64,000 nucleotides of DNA from JALORV01 sp963775635 (lineage in GTDB: Bacteria; Pseudomonadota; Gammaproteobacteria; Burkholderiales; Burkholderiaceae_F), in the NCBI GenBank assembly GCA_963775635.1, contig CAVZJO010000015.1, positions 62,001 to 126,000 on the forward strand, given 5' to 3'. The position numbers were made by a program, and so were the translations under genes. Shown in pieces: positions 7,165 through 15,766 of the stretch (positions within the stretch are counted from its first letter, which is position 1; each line of letters opens with the position of its first letter). The notes under the pieces were generated by a model. The model made no database searches and was not told the origin of the DNA. It saw only the letters and a program-made list of their open reading frames with translations.

Positions 7165-8544
7165 TCACGGTTCCAGGGGCTTGAGCTGTCCGAGCAGCGT
7201 CGGCACAAGCTCGGTCACCGTCGGATGGATATGCACCGCGCGCTGGATGGTGGTGTAGGGCTTGCCCGCGTACATGACGTCGAGCAGGCTGTGCACGATC
7301 TCGTCGCCGTTGAGTCCCAGGATCGCCGCGCCGAGCAGCTCCTTCGAGTCGGCATCGACCAGCACCTTCATGAATCCCTGCATCTCGCCCGCCTCGCGCG
7401 CGCGGCCGATACGGGTCATCGGCATCTTGCCGGCGAGGATGCGGCGGCCGCTCCTTCGCGCTTCCTCCTCATTCATGCCGACGCGGCCGAGTGGCGGGTC
7501 GATGAAGAGCGCGTAGCACGGGATGCGGTCGGAGATCTTGCGCGGATCGTTGTCGAACAGGTTCGCGGCGACGATTTCGTAGTCGTTCCACGAGGTGTGG
7601 GTGAAGGCGCCGCGGCCGTTGGCGTCGCCCATCGCCCAGACGCCCTCGGCGCTGGTGTGGCAGGCATCGTCCACCTTGACGAAGCCGCGCGCATCGGTCT
7701 CGATGCCGGCTTCCTTCAGGCCCAAGTCGTGCGTGTTCGGCGCGCGCCCGACCGCAAGCAGCAGGTGACTGCCCTGCGCCACGGGTTCCCCGCCCTTGCA
7801 TTCCAGTCGGACCAGAATCTGGCCGTCCTCTCTGGCGAGCGCCATGCACTCCGCGTCCGTGCGGATCACCACAGCCTCACGTTCGAGGATCTCGCGGATC
7901 CCGACGGCGACATCGTTGTCCTCGCGCGGCAGGAGCTTCGCCATCTTCTCGACCACGGTGACCTGAGCGCCGAAGCGCCGGTACATCTGCGCGAACTCGA
8001 GGCCGATATAGCTGCCGCCGATGATGAGGAGATGCTCGGGCACGAAGTCCACGTCCATCATCGTGGTGTTGGTGAGGAAAGGCACGTCCTTCACGCCCGG
8101 CATGTCGGGCACGAGCGCGCGGCCGCCGACGTTGAGGAAAATGCGCTCGGCCTGGAGCTGCCGGCCGCCCACGGCGAGGGTGCGCGGCGCGGTGAAACGC
8201 GCGTGGCCTTCGATCAGGCTGACGTTTTTCATGCCGCCGACCCAGCTGGCGAGGCTCTGACGCGAGTGGCCCACCACGCCGTCTTTGCGCGCCTTCACCG
8301 CAGGCATGTCGACGCGGACCTCGCCCGCGCTGAAGCCGTACTCGGCGCCGCGGCGCGCGACGTGCACCGCGCGCGCAGATGCAACCAAAGTCTTCGTCGG
8401 AATGCAGCCGTCGTTCACGCAGGTGCCGCCGAGCCGGCGCCGCTCGATGAGCGCGGTCTTGAGCCCCTCCCGGTCGAGGCGCGCGGCAAGCGCCGGTCCG
8501 GCCTGGCCGGCGCCGACGACGATCGCATCGAAGCGTTCCGTCAT
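7165..8544 (-). CDS. FAD-dependent pyridine nucleotide-disulfide oxidoreductase
   Basis: 459 residues, class I family (dihydrolipoamide dehydrogenase / mercuric reductase / glutathione reductase type). It shows the N-terminal FAD motif (VVGAGQAGPALAARL), the redox-active disulfide in GGTCVNDGCIPTKTL, the NAD(P) motif IIGGSYIGLEFAQ, the second FAD contact (GVWAMGDANGRGAFTHT) and the C-terminal HIHPTVTEL with the His that activates the thiolate. No mercuric-reductase HMA domain or C-terminal Cys pair is present, so Hg reduction is unlikely. The start is ATG 8544 at the FAD motif; the longer open frame upstream is non-native sequence. The substrate is unknown. Confidence 0.87.
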   Translation of the reverse strand: MTERFDAIVVGAGQAGPALAARLDREGLKTALIERRRLGGTCVNDGCIPTKTLVASARAVHVARRGAEYGFSAGEVRVDMPAVKARKDGVVGHSRQSLASWVGGMKNVSLIEGHARFTAPRTLAVGGRQLQAERIFLNVGGRALVPDMPGVKDVPFLTNTTMMDVDFVPEHLLIIGGSYIGLEFAQMYRRFGAQVTVVEKMAKLLPREDNDVAVGIREILEREAVVIRTDAECMALAREDGQILVRLECKGGEPVAQGSHLLLAVGRAPNTHDLGLKEAGIETDARGFVKVDDACHTSAEGVWAMGDANGRGAFTHTSWNDYEIVAANLFDNDPRKISDRIPCYALFIDPPLGRVGMNEEEARRSGRRILAGKMPMTRIGRAREAGEMQGFMKVLVDADSKELLGAAILGLNGDEIVHSLLDVMYAGKPYTTIQRAVHIHPTVTELVPTLLGQLKPLEP

Positions 8545-8609
8545 GTTTTCGCTGCCAACTGGGTGTGTCTCATCGGAATTCTCCTTTCGTTCGGGGATCG
8601 ATATCGCGT

Positions 8610-9794
8610 TCAGACGTGCTCGATCACGCCTTCGATCGGGTCGGTCGGCGCCTTCCACGGTGCGCGCTCGACCATGCGCATCGTTGCGGCATACCCGGCC
8701 TCGCGGCGCGTCCGCACTCCCGCCGGCGTGAAGTCGATGTCCTTCGTATAGTCCTCGCCTTCGAGCCGTGGCGCCAGCAGGTGCGCGACATGCATCGTTG
8801 TTTTGCACCCCCACGAGGCGAGTTCCTGCACATGTGGGTTGGATTGCCGGTCCGGCGGTAGCTCGTTGGTGAGCTGCTGGATCACGTGGCGCAACCGATG
8901 CAGCTGTTTCTGCCGGGCGATGTGACTATCGGCGCGGCTGGCGTACTGGATGTCCTTCTGCCGCGCGATCACTTGCCAGATCGACTCGGGCTCGGGCCCG
9001 GTCTGGTGCCAGACATTGACCGCGAAGATCAGCGAATCGCGGCGCGGCTTGTCGTCCAATACCGCCTCGATCGGCGTGTTGGAGTAGATGCCGCCGTCCC
9101 AATACGGCTGTCCCTCGATCCGCACCGCCGGAAAAGCCGGCGGCAATGCGCCCGAGGCCATCACATGCTCGACGCAGAGGAGTTCCTTGCGGCTGTCGAA
9201 GTAGCGCATTGCGCCGGTGCAGGCGTTGACCGCACCGACCGTCAGCCGCATCGCACTGTCGCTGAGCGACGCGAAGTTGACCAGCGTGCTCAGGGTATGG
9301 CGCAGAGGCTCAATGCTGTAGTAGCCGGCGGCCTCGGCGCCGACGTATGCGTGCGTGCCGCGCAAAGCGGCGACGTTGGGCTCGAAGAACGCGGGGATGC
9401 CGCGCATCAGTGTCGTCATGTTGGACAGCAGGTTGCCGAATCCGAGCCAATCGAGAGGATCGGCGGCGAACGCAGGCAGCTCGACATGGCGCCAGAAGGC
9501 GTTGAGCCGGTCCATGCGATCGACCGGCCGATTGCCCGCGATCACAGCGGCATTGATCGCCCCGATCGACGTGCCGATCACCCAATCGGGCTCGATGCCC
9601 GCATCGTGCAGCGCCTCGTAGACGCCCACCTGGTAGGCGCCGAGGGCGCCGCCACCCTGCAGTACCAGCACGACCTGGCCGGGCAGGCCATGGCGTCCCG
9701 GCCGCGGCGCGGCGCGCACGGCTTTGGCGGCTGCCTGCCGGCGGGAGTTGGCGCGTGCCTTTGGCATGACCTGATGCTCTGGAGATCGTGACAT
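8610..9794 (-). CDS. Patatin-like phospholipase
   Basis: A serine lipase of the patatin family. It has an oxyanion Gly-rich loop (LQGGGALGAYQVG), the nucleophile elbow GTSIGAINA and the catalytic Asp in WDGGIYSNTP. The C-terminal 120 residues match the DUF3734-type extension common in proteobacterial members. The N-terminus is short and basic with no signal peptide, so a cytoplasmic or membrane-associated enzyme is likely. Several starts are possible (9800, 9794, 9767); none has a clear ribosome site, and 9794 is a compromise. It is divergent from the ferritin-like gene across only about 35 bases and is the probable first gene of the minus-strand run 9.8 to 5.7 kb. Confidence 0.87.
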   Translation of the reverse strand: MSRSPEHQVMPKARANSRRQAAAKAVRAAPRPGRHGLPGQVVLVLQGGGALGAYQVGVYEALHDAGIEPDWVIGTSIGAINAAVIAGNRPVDRMDRLNAFWRHVELPAFAADPLDWLGFGNLLSNMTTLMRGIPAFFEPNVAALRGTHAYVGAEAAGYYSIEPLRHTLSTLVNFASLSDSAMRLTVGAVNACTGAMRYFDSRKELLCVEHVMASGALPPAFPAVRIEGQPYWDGGIYSNTPIEAVLDDKPRRDSLIFAVNVWHQTGPEPESIWQVIARQKDIQYASRADSHIARQKQLHRLRHVIQQLTNELPPDRQSNPHVQELASWGCKTTMHVAHLLAPRLEGEDYTKDIDFTPAGVRTRREAGYAATMRMVERAPWKAPTDPIEGVIEHV

Positions 9795-9828
9795 CAGCAT
9801 CGGTCGGTTGGAGCCCGGTTGCAATTAC

Positions 9829-10812
9829 ATGACCTTGTCCACCGCCGTCGTCGGCGCGCGATCCGCGCGGGACGCTGGGAAGGCCAAACGGCGGCAGCCG
9901 CTACACTTTTGTCATCAAGGCTTAACGCTTCCGACACAGGTGACTGCCCTCGATGCCGCGCTTGCGGCGGTTGCGCCCGCCCCCGAACTGCCGTGGCGGC
10001 TGGCGGAGATCGACCTTTCGCGCATCGACCGGGCGCGGGTGTGCAACGACGAGACGCTGTTCTTCGTGCTCGCGACCTCGGCGCTGGTCGAGGCGGCCAC
10101 CCAGCACTACGCATCGAACCTGATCGAGTACTACGCCGGCGACGCCGAGCTCGCGACCTGGCTGCGCTCGCAATGGCAGCCGGAGGAACTGCAGCACGGC
10201 GCTGCGTTGCGCGCCTACGTCGAGGCGGTGTGGCCGGAGTTCAGCTGGCAGCGCGCGTTCGGCGGCTTTTACCCGGAATACGCCGCGGCGTGCACGCAAG
10301 AGGAGCTGGAGCCGTCGCGTGCGCTGGAGATGGCGGCTCGCTGCGTGGTCGAGACCGGTACCGCGACGCTGTATCAGACGATCCACGACTACAGTGACGA
10401 GCCGGTGCTGCGCGAGATCACCGCGCACCTGAAGAGCGACGAAGTGCGCCACTACTCGTACTTTCACGACGCCTACCGGCACTACTGCGCGGCGCACGGC
10501 CGGCCTCCGCGCTGGAAGGTGGCGCGCGCGGTGCTGCGGCGCGTGCTCGAGGCGTTCGACGACGACGGTGACATCGCGTTCCGGCACGCCTGGAACGGTC
10601 GCTACCCGGACCGCAGTTGCACGCCCGCGGACTACAAGGCATTCCAGCGCGCAATGCGCGAACGCATCACGCCATGCATGCCGGTCGCGATGTCGACCAA
10701 GATGCTGCTGAAGCCGCTCGCGCTATCGCCTCGCATGCAGGGATGGGCGGTGGCGCTGATCAGCGCGATCGTGCGCCGGGCGGCCGGCCGGCCAGCCGCG
10801 GCTTCTGCCTGA
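9829..10812 (+). CDS. Ferritin-like di-iron superfamily protein
   Basis: About 327 residues. The core holds four-helix-bundle features with Glu/His metal-ligand motifs: WQPEELQHG (about residue 122) and LKSDEVRHYSYF (about residue 205). Further candidates are EAATQHYASNLIEYY and VVETGTATLY. This is the pattern of acyl-ACP desaturase or ribonucleotide-reductase-like di-iron carboxylate proteins. The first 35-40 residues are of low quality, and the real start may be further in (for example GTG 9940). Substrate unknown. Confidence 0.7.
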   Translation: MTLSTAVVGARSARDAGKAKRRQPLHFCHQGLTLPTQVTALDAALAAVAPAPELPWRLAEIDLSRIDRARVCNDETLFFVLATSALVEAATQHYASNLIEYYAGDAELATWLRSQWQPEELQHGAALRAYVEAVWPEFSWQRAFGGFYPEYAAACTQEELEPSRALEMAARCVVETGTATLYQTIHDYSDEPVLREITAHLKSDEVRHYSYFHDAYRHYCAAHGRPPRWKVARAVLRRVLEAFDDDGDIAFRHAWNGRYPDRSCTPADYKAFQRAMRERITPCMPVAMSTKMLLKPLALSPRMQGWAVALISAIVRRAAGRPAAASA

Positions 10813-10974
10813 GGGTCGATCGCGCGGAACGCCGGGGCCGGCGCGATTGATACGACGATGGGCAGTCCGGAACAGCCGCTTCTGTCAAATTTCAACCGTA
10901 ACAAACGAGCTCGCATCCGTTTCGCAGCCAGCCGCGTAAGTCTCGGTGTTCTTAACCAACGGAGAGCACCTTTC

Positions 10975-11503
10975 ATGGACACGCCCTTGCACATCGTCTC
11001 ACTCACGTCGTTTGCCGCCCTGCTCGTCGCCTGTGCGAGCTCACCCTACCCCGCTGCGCCCACCGTCTCTCCTTCGCTCCAGGCACCGGCCGGTTCGACG
11101 CTCTACCTTGAAACGCTTGCGTCTGGAGTGCAGATCTACGAGTGCTCGCGCAAACCCGATTCAACTTACGAGTGGGCCTTCAAGGCTCCCGAGGCAACGC
11201 TCACGGCGCGATCCGGACAGCCGCTTGGCAAGCATTACGCCGGGCCTACCTGGGAGGCGCTCGATGGCAGCACGACGGTCGGTGAGGTCAAGGCGCGAGA
11301 GCCGGCCCCATCACCCTCCGCGATTCCTTGGCTGCTGCTTGCCGCAAAGTCGAACTCCGGACGTCGGCACCTTCGCCGGCGCCAAGTTCGTCCAGCGCGT
11401 CGCCACGGTCGGAGGTGTGGCCCCGACCGGAGGTTGCAATGAGTCAACGATCAAGAAGGAGGCTCGGGTTCCTTACTCGGCTTCATACTTCTTCTACCGC
11501 TAA
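10975..11503 (+). CDS. DUF3455-like lipoprotein, frame-disrupted
   Basis: ATG 10975 follows GGAGAG. The N-terminus has a lipoprotein signal (LLVACASS). The body matches the DUF3455 pattern: LYLETLASGVQIYECS, YEWAFKAPEATL, GKHYAGPTWEALDGS, IPWLLLAAKSNS, then GTFAGAKFVQRVATVGGVAPTGGC and VPYSASYFFYR. The last two blocks are in a different frame: an extra base near 11359-11362 shifts it. Removing one base gives a continuous 175-residue protein that keeps the usual spacing between the S-N-S and G-x-F parts. Function of the family is unknown. Pseudogene or sequence error. Confidence 0.7.
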
Positions 11504-11530
11504 CAGACCTTCATGCAAGAGGAAAACGCC

Positions 11531-12907
11531 ATGACGACAGTTTCATCTGTTGCCGATGCCGTCACCGAACTCGGCGGCACGTTTTCTGGGCAACTACTGC
11601 GGCCGGCGGATGCCGGCTACGAGGAGGCAAGGAAAGTCCACAACGGTCTGGTCGACAAGCGTCCGGCATTGATTGCCTGCTGCCGCGGCGTGGCCGACGT
11701 CGTCGACGCCGTCAACCTCGCACGCAAGCTTGGTCTGGAAGTCGCCGTGCGTGGTGGCGGGCACAACGTGGCGGGCCGCGCGACGGTCGATGGCGGCCTG
11801 ATGATCGACTTGTCGCCGATGAAAGGAATCGCGGTCGACGCGAAGGCGCGCACGGCACGTGTGCAGGGCGGCGTCACCTGGGCCGAACTCAACCGCGAGA
11901 CGCAACTGCACGGGCTGGCGGTCACCGGCGGCGTGGTCTCCAGCACAGGTGTGGCTGGGCTCACGCTGGGCGGTGGACTGGGCTGGTTGATGGGCAAACA
12001 CGGACTCGCGCTCGACAATCTTCGCGCCGTCGAACTCGTCACCGCGGACGGCCGGGTGCTGCGGGCAAGCAAGGATGAGGAGCCCGACCTGTTCTGGGCC
12101 CTTCGCGGAGGAGGCGGCAACTTCGGCGTCGCGACTTCGTTCGAGTTTCAGCTGCATCCGGTGGGACCCATGATCACCGGTGGCCTGGTTGCGCACCCGT
12201 TCGAGCGCGCGCGCGACGTGCTGAGGTACTACCGCGATTTCACGAAATCGCTCCCAGACGAGCTCACTGTGTTCGGCGGCCTCATTCACGCGCCCGACGG
12301 CTCAGGTGCGAAGCTGGCCGCGATGGTGACGGGTCACTGTGGCCCGCTCGCCGCCGGCGAGGCGGCCGTGCAGCCGCTCAAGCAATTCGGTCCGCCGGCG
12401 ATGGATGCCATCGGTCCGATGCCTTACTCCCAGCTCAACGGGATGCTCGACGCCGCCTATCCGAAGGGGGCGCTCAACTACTGGAAGTCGAGCTTCCTGA
12501 CCCAATTGAGCGATGCGGCCATCGACAAGATGATCGAGTGCTTCGCCCGTTGCCCCACCCCGATGGGGCAGATACTCCTCGAACACTTCCATGGTGCCGC
12601 CACGCGGGTCAAGGTCGGTGACACCGCCTTTCCGCACCGCGCCGATGGCTACAACTTCCTCGTTCTGTGCGAATGGATGGACCCTGCCATGACCGATCAG
12701 TGCATCGCGTGGGCGCGCGAAACGTATGCCGCGATGCAGCCCTTCATGGCGGCGGGTCGCTATGTGAATTACCTGGCCGACGACGAGGCGGGTGATCCGG
12801 TCGCCGCGGCGTACGGGACCAACTACAAGCGGCTGCAGCAGCTCAAGTCGAAGTACGACCCGGGCAACTTCTTCCACATGAACCAGAACATCCATCCCTT
12901 GCCCTGA
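11531..12907 (+). CDS. FAD-linked oxidase, berberine-bridge type
   Basis: 458 residues of the VAO/PCMH flavoprotein family. The FAD domain shows VRGGGHNVAGRATVDGGLMIDLS (the His is the usual covalent FAD attachment site), GGVTWAELN, GVAGLTLGGGLGWL and LRGGGGNFGV. The C-terminus NYKRLQQLKSKYDPGNFFHMNQNI is the BBE domain. The second attachment Cys of true berberine-bridge enzymes is not seen, so FAD is probably linked by His alone. Family members oxidise carbohydrates, alkaloids or other alcohols; the substrate here is unknown. ATG 11531 is chosen for the GAGGAAA site; ATG 11513 is six codons upstream. It follows the DUF3455 gene at 27 bases. Confidence 0.87.
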   Translation: MTTVSSVADAVTELGGTFSGQLLRPADAGYEEARKVHNGLVDKRPALIACCRGVADVVDAVNLARKLGLEVAVRGGGHNVAGRATVDGGLMIDLSPMKGIAVDAKARTARVQGGVTWAELNRETQLHGLAVTGGVVSSTGVAGLTLGGGLGWLMGKHGLALDNLRAVELVTADGRVLRASKDEEPDLFWALRGGGGNFGVATSFEFQLHPVGPMITGGLVAHPFERARDVLRYYRDFTKSLPDELTVFGGLIHAPDGSGAKLAAMVTGHCGPLAAGEAAVQPLKQFGPPAMDAIGPMPYSQLNGMLDAAYPKGALNYWKSSFLTQLSDAAIDKMIECFARCPTPMGQILLEHFHGAATRVKVGDTAFPHRADGYNFLVLCEWMDPAMTDQCIAWARETYAAMQPFMAAGRYVNYLADDEAGDPVAAAYGTNYKRLQQLKSKYDPGNFFHMNQNIHPLP

Positions 12908-13000
12908 GGCCGGATGCAGCGTCGATCGCTTTGCGTTCGAAGTCGATGCGAACGAAAGCCGTGCCGGGCGGCCGCGGTTTCGGCCTGACGAAGATGCAGA

Positions 13001-13031
13001 GCGTGGAACGCCGAGGCCCGGCGTTCCACGC
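13001..13031. terminator. Strong hairpin between convergent genes
   Basis: A perfect 13-bp inverted repeat (13001-13013 with 13019-13031, 5-base loop) in the gap between the FAD oxidase (+) and the small secreted protein gene (-). No T tract on either side. It probably works as a two-way terminator or RNA 3'-end stabiliser. Confidence 0.5.
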
Positions 13032-13047
13032 ATTGCTCCGATAAGAC

Positions 13048-13314
13048 TCAGGCGCCGACCTTCTCCTGCGGCATCGTCGCCAGTTCACGCAGAACCTGCT
13101 CGCGCGTGACGCTATCGGCGGGGGCCGTCGCCGGCAGTTCGCCTTCGACGTAAAGGCGGGCCTGGCTGCGGTCGAACTGCGCTCGCTCGACCTTGATGGC
13201 CTGGTCGATGGCGAACACGGTGTTGATGTCACCCGACGGCGCATCGGCGTGCGCGGCGAACGGCGCGGCGACGGAAACGAAGGCGAGGGCGGCGATCAGC
13301 GGACGGACGTTCAT
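13048..13314 (-). CDS. Small secreted protein, DUF4148-like paralogue
   Basis: 88 residues from ATG 13314, with AAGGAG seven bases upstream. A clear signal peptide ends in AHA, then DAPSGD. The C-terminus VTREQVLRELATMPQEKVGA closely matches that of the 5260-5529 gene. The middle parts differ, so the two are old paralogues with conserved ends. Function unknown; periplasmic location predicted. Confidence 0.75.
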   Translation of the reverse strand: MNVRPLIAALAFVSVAAPFAAHADAPSGDINTVFAIDQAIKVERAQFDRSQARLYVEGELPATAPADSVTREQVLRELATMPQEKVGA

Positions 13315-13667
13315 TTGAAGCTCCTTGTCTGTGGGTGGAAGGTTGGTGCAGCGGGTCCGGTATCGGGTTTTGCCGCACGCCCCCGTTAGACGCAGCACCG
13401 GCCCGATCGCTTACGCCAACGCCCGGATCGATCCGTCACATCAATATGCGGATCGCGGCTGTAAGGCTGCGCGGGTGAAAGCGACGCGCCATTGATGGTC
13501 ATGACAGCCAGGAACTGACTCGGCGACCGAACCGCAGTCTTCCGCGATTGCGGACGCCACTACGTTCAGCCACGATGGCCGGCAATTCCCCTGGTCAAAC
13601 CACGTGTCACGGCGCCGCGTGCTTTCGGCTCTGCGTCATCGCTGTTTCTCCTCGCGAGGAGGCGCGC
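13315..13667. other. Divergent intergenic region
   Basis: About 350 bases between two divergent genes. No ORF here has coding character. The only structured element I see is the 14-bp palindrome over the ribosome site of the methyltransferase, listed separately. Confidence 0.4.
13648..13661 (+). promoter_or_regulatory. Palindrome covering the ribosome-binding site
   Basis: CTCCTCGCGAGGAG is a perfect 14-bp palindrome. Its right half is the GAGGAG ribosome site, seven bases before ATG 13668. In the mRNA, CTCCT can pair with AGGAG around a CGCG loop and hide the ribosome site. Hairpin formation in the cell is inferred. Confidence 0.45.
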
Positions 13668-14471
13668 ATGAGTGATCCCACCCTGCAGGATCAAATCGAA
13701 GCGGCAAGGGCGTACGAAGCGCTATTCGTTGCTGCCCTCTTCGAGCCGTGGCCGCCCAAAGTCACCGAAGCGGTCCGCATTCAGCCTGGTCAACGGGTTC
13801 TGGACGTCGCCTGCGGCACGGGAGTGCTGACGCGTGCAGTGCGGCCCATCGCGGGCGCGGCTGGGTACGTGGCCGGACTGGATCCCAATCCGGGCATGCT
13901 GACGGTGGCCAGAGAGCTTGACCCAGGCGTCGACTGGCGCCAGGGTGTCGCGGAGTCGATCCCATTCGCGGACGGCTCGTTCGATGTCGTCGTGAGCCAG
14001 TTCGGCCTGATGTTTTTCGAGGATCACGCTCTCGCATTGCGAGAAATGTTGCGGGTACTGGCCCCCAAGGGTCGACTTGGCGTCGCTGTCTGGGGCGAGC
14101 TTGCCAGCATGCCTGCGTACGCTGCCGAGGTTGCGCTTCTTGAACGGCGAGCCGGCACCCGCGCAGCGAACGCGCTTCGTGCGCCGTTCGCTCTCGGCGA
14201 TCGCGAAGACCTGGCCAAGCTCTTCCGGGATGCAGGCGCGGGCTCCGTTGAAGTAAAGACGGTTGAAGACAAGGCCCGCTTCCCCAGCATCCGGGTGATG
14301 GTCGAAGCCGACCTCAGGGGATGGCTTCCCGTCATGGGCGTTGTCCTCACCGAGGAGCAGATCGCGGACATTCTGAAAGAGGCTGAACATGAAATCCGCA
14401 AGTACGTGGGAACGGACGGGCGAGCGCACTTTGCGACGCAGGCTCACCTGATCACCGCAACCAAGGCGTAA
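13668..14471 (+). CDS. SAM-dependent methyltransferase, class I
   Basis: 267 residues starting at ATG 13668 behind GAGGAGG. Motif I is VLDVACGTGVLTRAV (about residue 46), the acidic end of beta-2 is AGLDPNP, and the motif for beta-4 is FDVVVSQFGLMFFED followed by a typical LREMLRVLAPKGRLGV. This is the UbiE/COQ5-like Methyltransf_11 fold. The C-terminal part resembles small-molecule methyltransferases, but the substrate cannot be named. Transcribed alone, convergent with the serine acetyltransferase gene. Confidence 0.85.
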   Translation: MSDPTLQDQIEAARAYEALFVAALFEPWPPKVTEAVRIQPGQRVLDVACGTGVLTRAVRPIAGAAGYVAGLDPNPGMLTVARELDPGVDWRQGVAESIPFADGSFDVVVSQFGLMFFEDHALALREMLRVLAPKGRLGVAVWGELASMPAYAAEVALLERRAGTRAANALRAPFALGDREDLAKLFRDAGAGSVEVKTVEDKARFPSIRVMVEADLRGWLPVMGVVLTEEQIADILKEAEHEIRKYVGTDGRAHFATQAHLITATKA

Positions 14472-14579
14472 CTCCTTTCGGCCGGGCGCAGCGAACTCGG
14501 ATCACGATCCGGGTCATCGGCGTAGGTCCTCCCCGGGGATGGAACCGTCTGCGACATTGGAATGATGGTGTGCGTACAT

Positions 14580-15599
14580 TCAAAGACTCCTCTGGGCTGA
14601 GAGATGGGTAACGCGATTCGCCGTCTGATTGACGGTCGTGCGCGGTTTCATTTCACGGGTCTTCACGACGTTGAGTCGACCAGTGGTTACTGAGGAATTT
14701 GCCGGCAGGCTGTCGGCGATAAGCACCGATGCGCCGACAACGCTGTTCTCGCCGATAACCGTCGTCCCTCCCAGTACCGTTGCGTGCGCATAGAGAGTGG
14801 CGTTGCTTTGTATCGTCGGATGACGTTGCGTGCTCTGTCTATGCCGGGTCGACGCCGCGCCCAGTGTCACGCCGTGATACAGCTTGACGTTGTTGCCGAT
14901 GACCGCGGTTTCGCCGATGACGACTCCGGTGCCGTGATCGATGAAGATGCTGCTCCCCAAGCTGGCGCCTGGGTGGATGTCAATGCCCGTCTGTGTGTGG
15001 GCCCACTCGCTCATCATGCGCGGAATTAGCGGAACACCGAGCACGTGCAACCGATGCGCCAGGCGATACGCCGCGACTGCGATGAACCCGGGATAGGCAA
15101 GCAGTACCTCGTGGATGCACTGAGCGGCGGGGTCCGCTGCATAGGCTGCGCGCGCATCCTCGACCAGCGCCTCCCGGATGCGCGGCAGGTCGCGCAAGAA
15201 CTCCCAAACGATATGCCTTGTGCTCTGCCTTGACCGCAGCGGCGGCCCCACATCGATACCAGCAGCGGCCCCGATGCACGTCGAGAGTTCCCTGCGGATC
15301 TTCTCGAGGGTGTCCTTCGTCGCGTCGGGCGATAGGTCGCGCGGGTCGTGCGGGTGAAATAGGCCCGGAAACAGGAGGTCCAGCAGGTCTTCCATCAGCC
15401 GGCGGATGTCTTGCCGCGTCAGTGACCCATTCAGGGGCAGCGCGGCCGTCGCATCGACAGCCGCAGCGCGTAAGTGGCGGGCGATTTCAGCGAGCTCCTC
15501 GTGTTCCGGCTCGTCGAAAATGCGCAAATCACCCACACGCCAGTGAATGGTGACGGGTTTGGCTGTTGCCGCAGCCGCTTCATCGAGTTCCGCTTCCAT
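14580..15599 (-). CDS. Serine O-acetyltransferase, EpsC/CysE type
   Basis: 339 residues. The N-terminal alpha-helical SATase region is followed by the left-handed beta-helix of hexapeptide repeats: GIDIHPGASLGSSIFIDHGTGVVIGETAVIGNNVKLYHGVTLG, with later repeats at GGTTVIGENSVVGASVLI. The catalytic Asp/His pair (FIDHGTG) is intact. The family makes O-acetylserine from serine and acetyl-CoA, the entry to cysteine synthesis. The long N-terminal region matches the EpsC subtype rather than the short CysE. ATG 15599 is chosen for GGAGGCGAAGGG. The C-terminal tail is poorly conserved. No cysK is adjacent. Confidence 0.85.
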   Translation of the reverse strand: MEAELDEAAAATAKPVTIHWRVGDLRIFDEPEHEELAEIARHLRAAAVDATAALPLNGSLTRQDIRRLMEDLLDLLFPGLFHPHDPRDLSPDATKDTLEKIRRELSTCIGAAAGIDVGPPLRSRQSTRHIVWEFLRDLPRIREALVEDARAAYAADPAAQCIHEVLLAYPGFIAVAAYRLAHRLHVLGVPLIPRMMSEWAHTQTGIDIHPGASLGSSIFIDHGTGVVIGETAVIGNNVKLYHGVTLGAASTRHRQSTQRHPTIQSNATLYAHATVLGGTTVIGENSVVGASVLIADSLPANSSVTTGRLNVVKTREMKPRTTVNQTANRVTHLSAQRSL

Positions 15600-15766
15600 C
15601 CCTTCGCCTCCGCGTTCGTCCACATCAACCAAGGAACCCTCTAGCCGATCAACGCGTAGTAGGGTCCGACAACGGGGGCGAACGGTAGGCGGCAGCGGGG
15701 CTTCAAGGGTGGCAGTTCACGCCCCAAAAGTGACACTCCTCGGTGTGTCCGGGACACGCGCAAGTT

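Noticed and set aside
7165..8544. Mercuric reductase (mer operon)
   Set aside because: No HMA domain, no C-terminal Cys pair and no merR, merT or merP nearby.
7225..8751. 508-residue plus-strand open frame opposite the FAD disulfide reductase
   Set aside because: Antisense shadow, rich in Arg, His and Ala, with no domain.
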